Under the pieces are notes generated by a model. The model ran no database searches. It was not told where the DNA came from and saw only the letters and a program-made list of their open reading frames with translations. The position numbers were made by a program, and so were the translations under genes. Source: JAQGMO01 sp050954505 (lineage in GTDB: Bacteria; Pseudomonadota; Gammaproteobacteria; Burkholderiales; Burkholderiaceae_D). From it: DNA of 6,481 nucleotides. Shown here piece by piece: positions 5,960 through 6,481 of this stretch. Position 1 is the stretch's first letter, and each line of letters begins with the position of its first letter. The stretch is taken from the NCBI GenBank assembly GCA_050954505.1, contig JBPBPY010000462.1, forward strand, positions 1-6,481. Direction: 5' to 3'.

Positions 5960-6480
5960 TCTTTTTCCCTCAAAAATGCACGCATGCGCGCGATCGATTG
6001 GCTGTGCAACTGACAGACCCTGGATTCCGAAACACTCATCACGGCACCGATCTCCTTCAAATTCATCTCCTGTTCGTAATACAGACCCATGAGGATCTTT
6101 TCCCGCTCCGGCAAGGCATTGATGGCATCGACCACCGCCTGCCGGAAACCCGTGTTCATCAGGGCCTTGAGCGGGTCGCCTGAATCGTCAGCGCAATAAC
6201 GATCGAGAAAGCTGTCGCTGCCTTCGCCATCGCCCTTGAAATCCTCGTAGTACACCAGCTGATGGCCGCCGCCGTCCGCCAGGATTTCCTGGTATTCGGT
6301 CAAGGACAGCTTGAGGTGCTTGGCCAGTTCGGCTTCGGTCGGCGAGCGGCCCAGTTTTTGCTGCAGCGCCCGCATTGCCACTTCGATCTTGCGCATGTTC
6401 TGGCGCATGCCGCGCGGCAGCCAGTCGCTGCTGCGCAATTCGTCGAGCATGGCGCCGCGAATGCGTTGCACGGCATAGGT
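5941..6480 (-). CDS. fliA: RNA polymerase sigma factor FliA (sigma-28), 5' part missing
   Basis: FliA directs RNA polymerase to late flagellar promoters such as that found here before flgM, and is held inactive by FlgM. Only about the last 179 codons lie in the window; family members are near 240-250 residues, so region 2 (-10 recognition) is off the right edge. The visible part begins TYAVQRIRGAMLDELRSSDWLPRGMR, the region 2/3 junction highly typical of FliA, then the helical region 3 (KLGRSPTEAELAKHLKLS). Region 4 near the end has ALPEREKILMGLYYEQEMNLKEIGAVMSVSESRVCQLHSQSIARMR, the helix-turn-helix that reads the -35 box. The frame is open to the edge and the GTG at 6471 is internal, not a start. 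FliA stands first of the visible minus-strand genes fliA-motC-motD. Confidence 0.96.
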   Translation of the reverse strand, partial: TYAVQRIRGAMLDELRSSDWLPRGMRQNMRKIEVAMRALQQKLGRSPTEAELAKHLKLSLTEYQEILADGGGHQLVYYEDFKGDGEGSDSFLDRYCADDSGDPLKALMNTGFRQAVVDAINALPEREKILMGLYYEQEMNLKEIGAVMSVSESRVCQLHSQSIARMRAFLREKEWTGAA

Positions 6481-6481
6481 T

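Noticed and set aside
5081..6013. 310-codon plus-strand open frame opposite motC
   Set aside because: It is a His/Gln-rich shadow of motC. MotC has clear membrane helices and conserved motor residues.

Overview
The window is a piece of a flagellar gene cluster from a GC-rich betaproteobacterium. The pattern of a flgA-flgM-flgN block facing a fliA-motC-motD block suggests Burkholderiales, perhaps Oxalobacteraceae. That placement is inferred from gene order, protein style and base composition, not from a search.

Layout, left to right. Bases 1-262 are an upstream region that probably separates flgA from a divergent gene starting just off the left edge (flgB would be usual). A good Shine-Dalgarno sequence for such a gene lies on the minus strand at 10-15. 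On the plus strand follow flgA (P-ring assembly chaperone), a 350-base gap holding two hairpins and a near-consensus sigma-28 promoter, then flgM (anti-sigma-28) and flgN (export chaperone), which are 3 bases apart. A 27-bp tandem repeat covers the flgN stop codon. Next is a 613-residue protein that I read as a type III secretion effector of the EspL/ShET2 cysteine-protease type with degenerate ankyrin-like repeats. On the minus strand, reading in from the right edge, are the 3' part of fliA (sigma-28), motC and motD (stator proteins). FliA and motC overlap by 19 bases.

How it works together. FliA should read the promoter in front of flgM, and FlgM binds FliA until the hook is complete, so both halves of this checkpoint lie in the window. 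FlgN delivers hook-filament junction proteins to the export gate, FlgA helps build the P ring, and MotC/MotD form a stator.

The most notable element is the effector-like gene at 2490-4331. It sits between the convergent flgN and motD genes, has visibly lower GC than its neighbours in hand-counted samples, and its last 107 bases run antisense into the end of motD. This looks like an acquired virulence or symbiosis gene placed downstream of a sigma-28-controlled flagellar operon. A candidate Cys-His-Asp triad (C143, H225, D249) has almost the spacing that I recall for EspL (C47, H131, D153).
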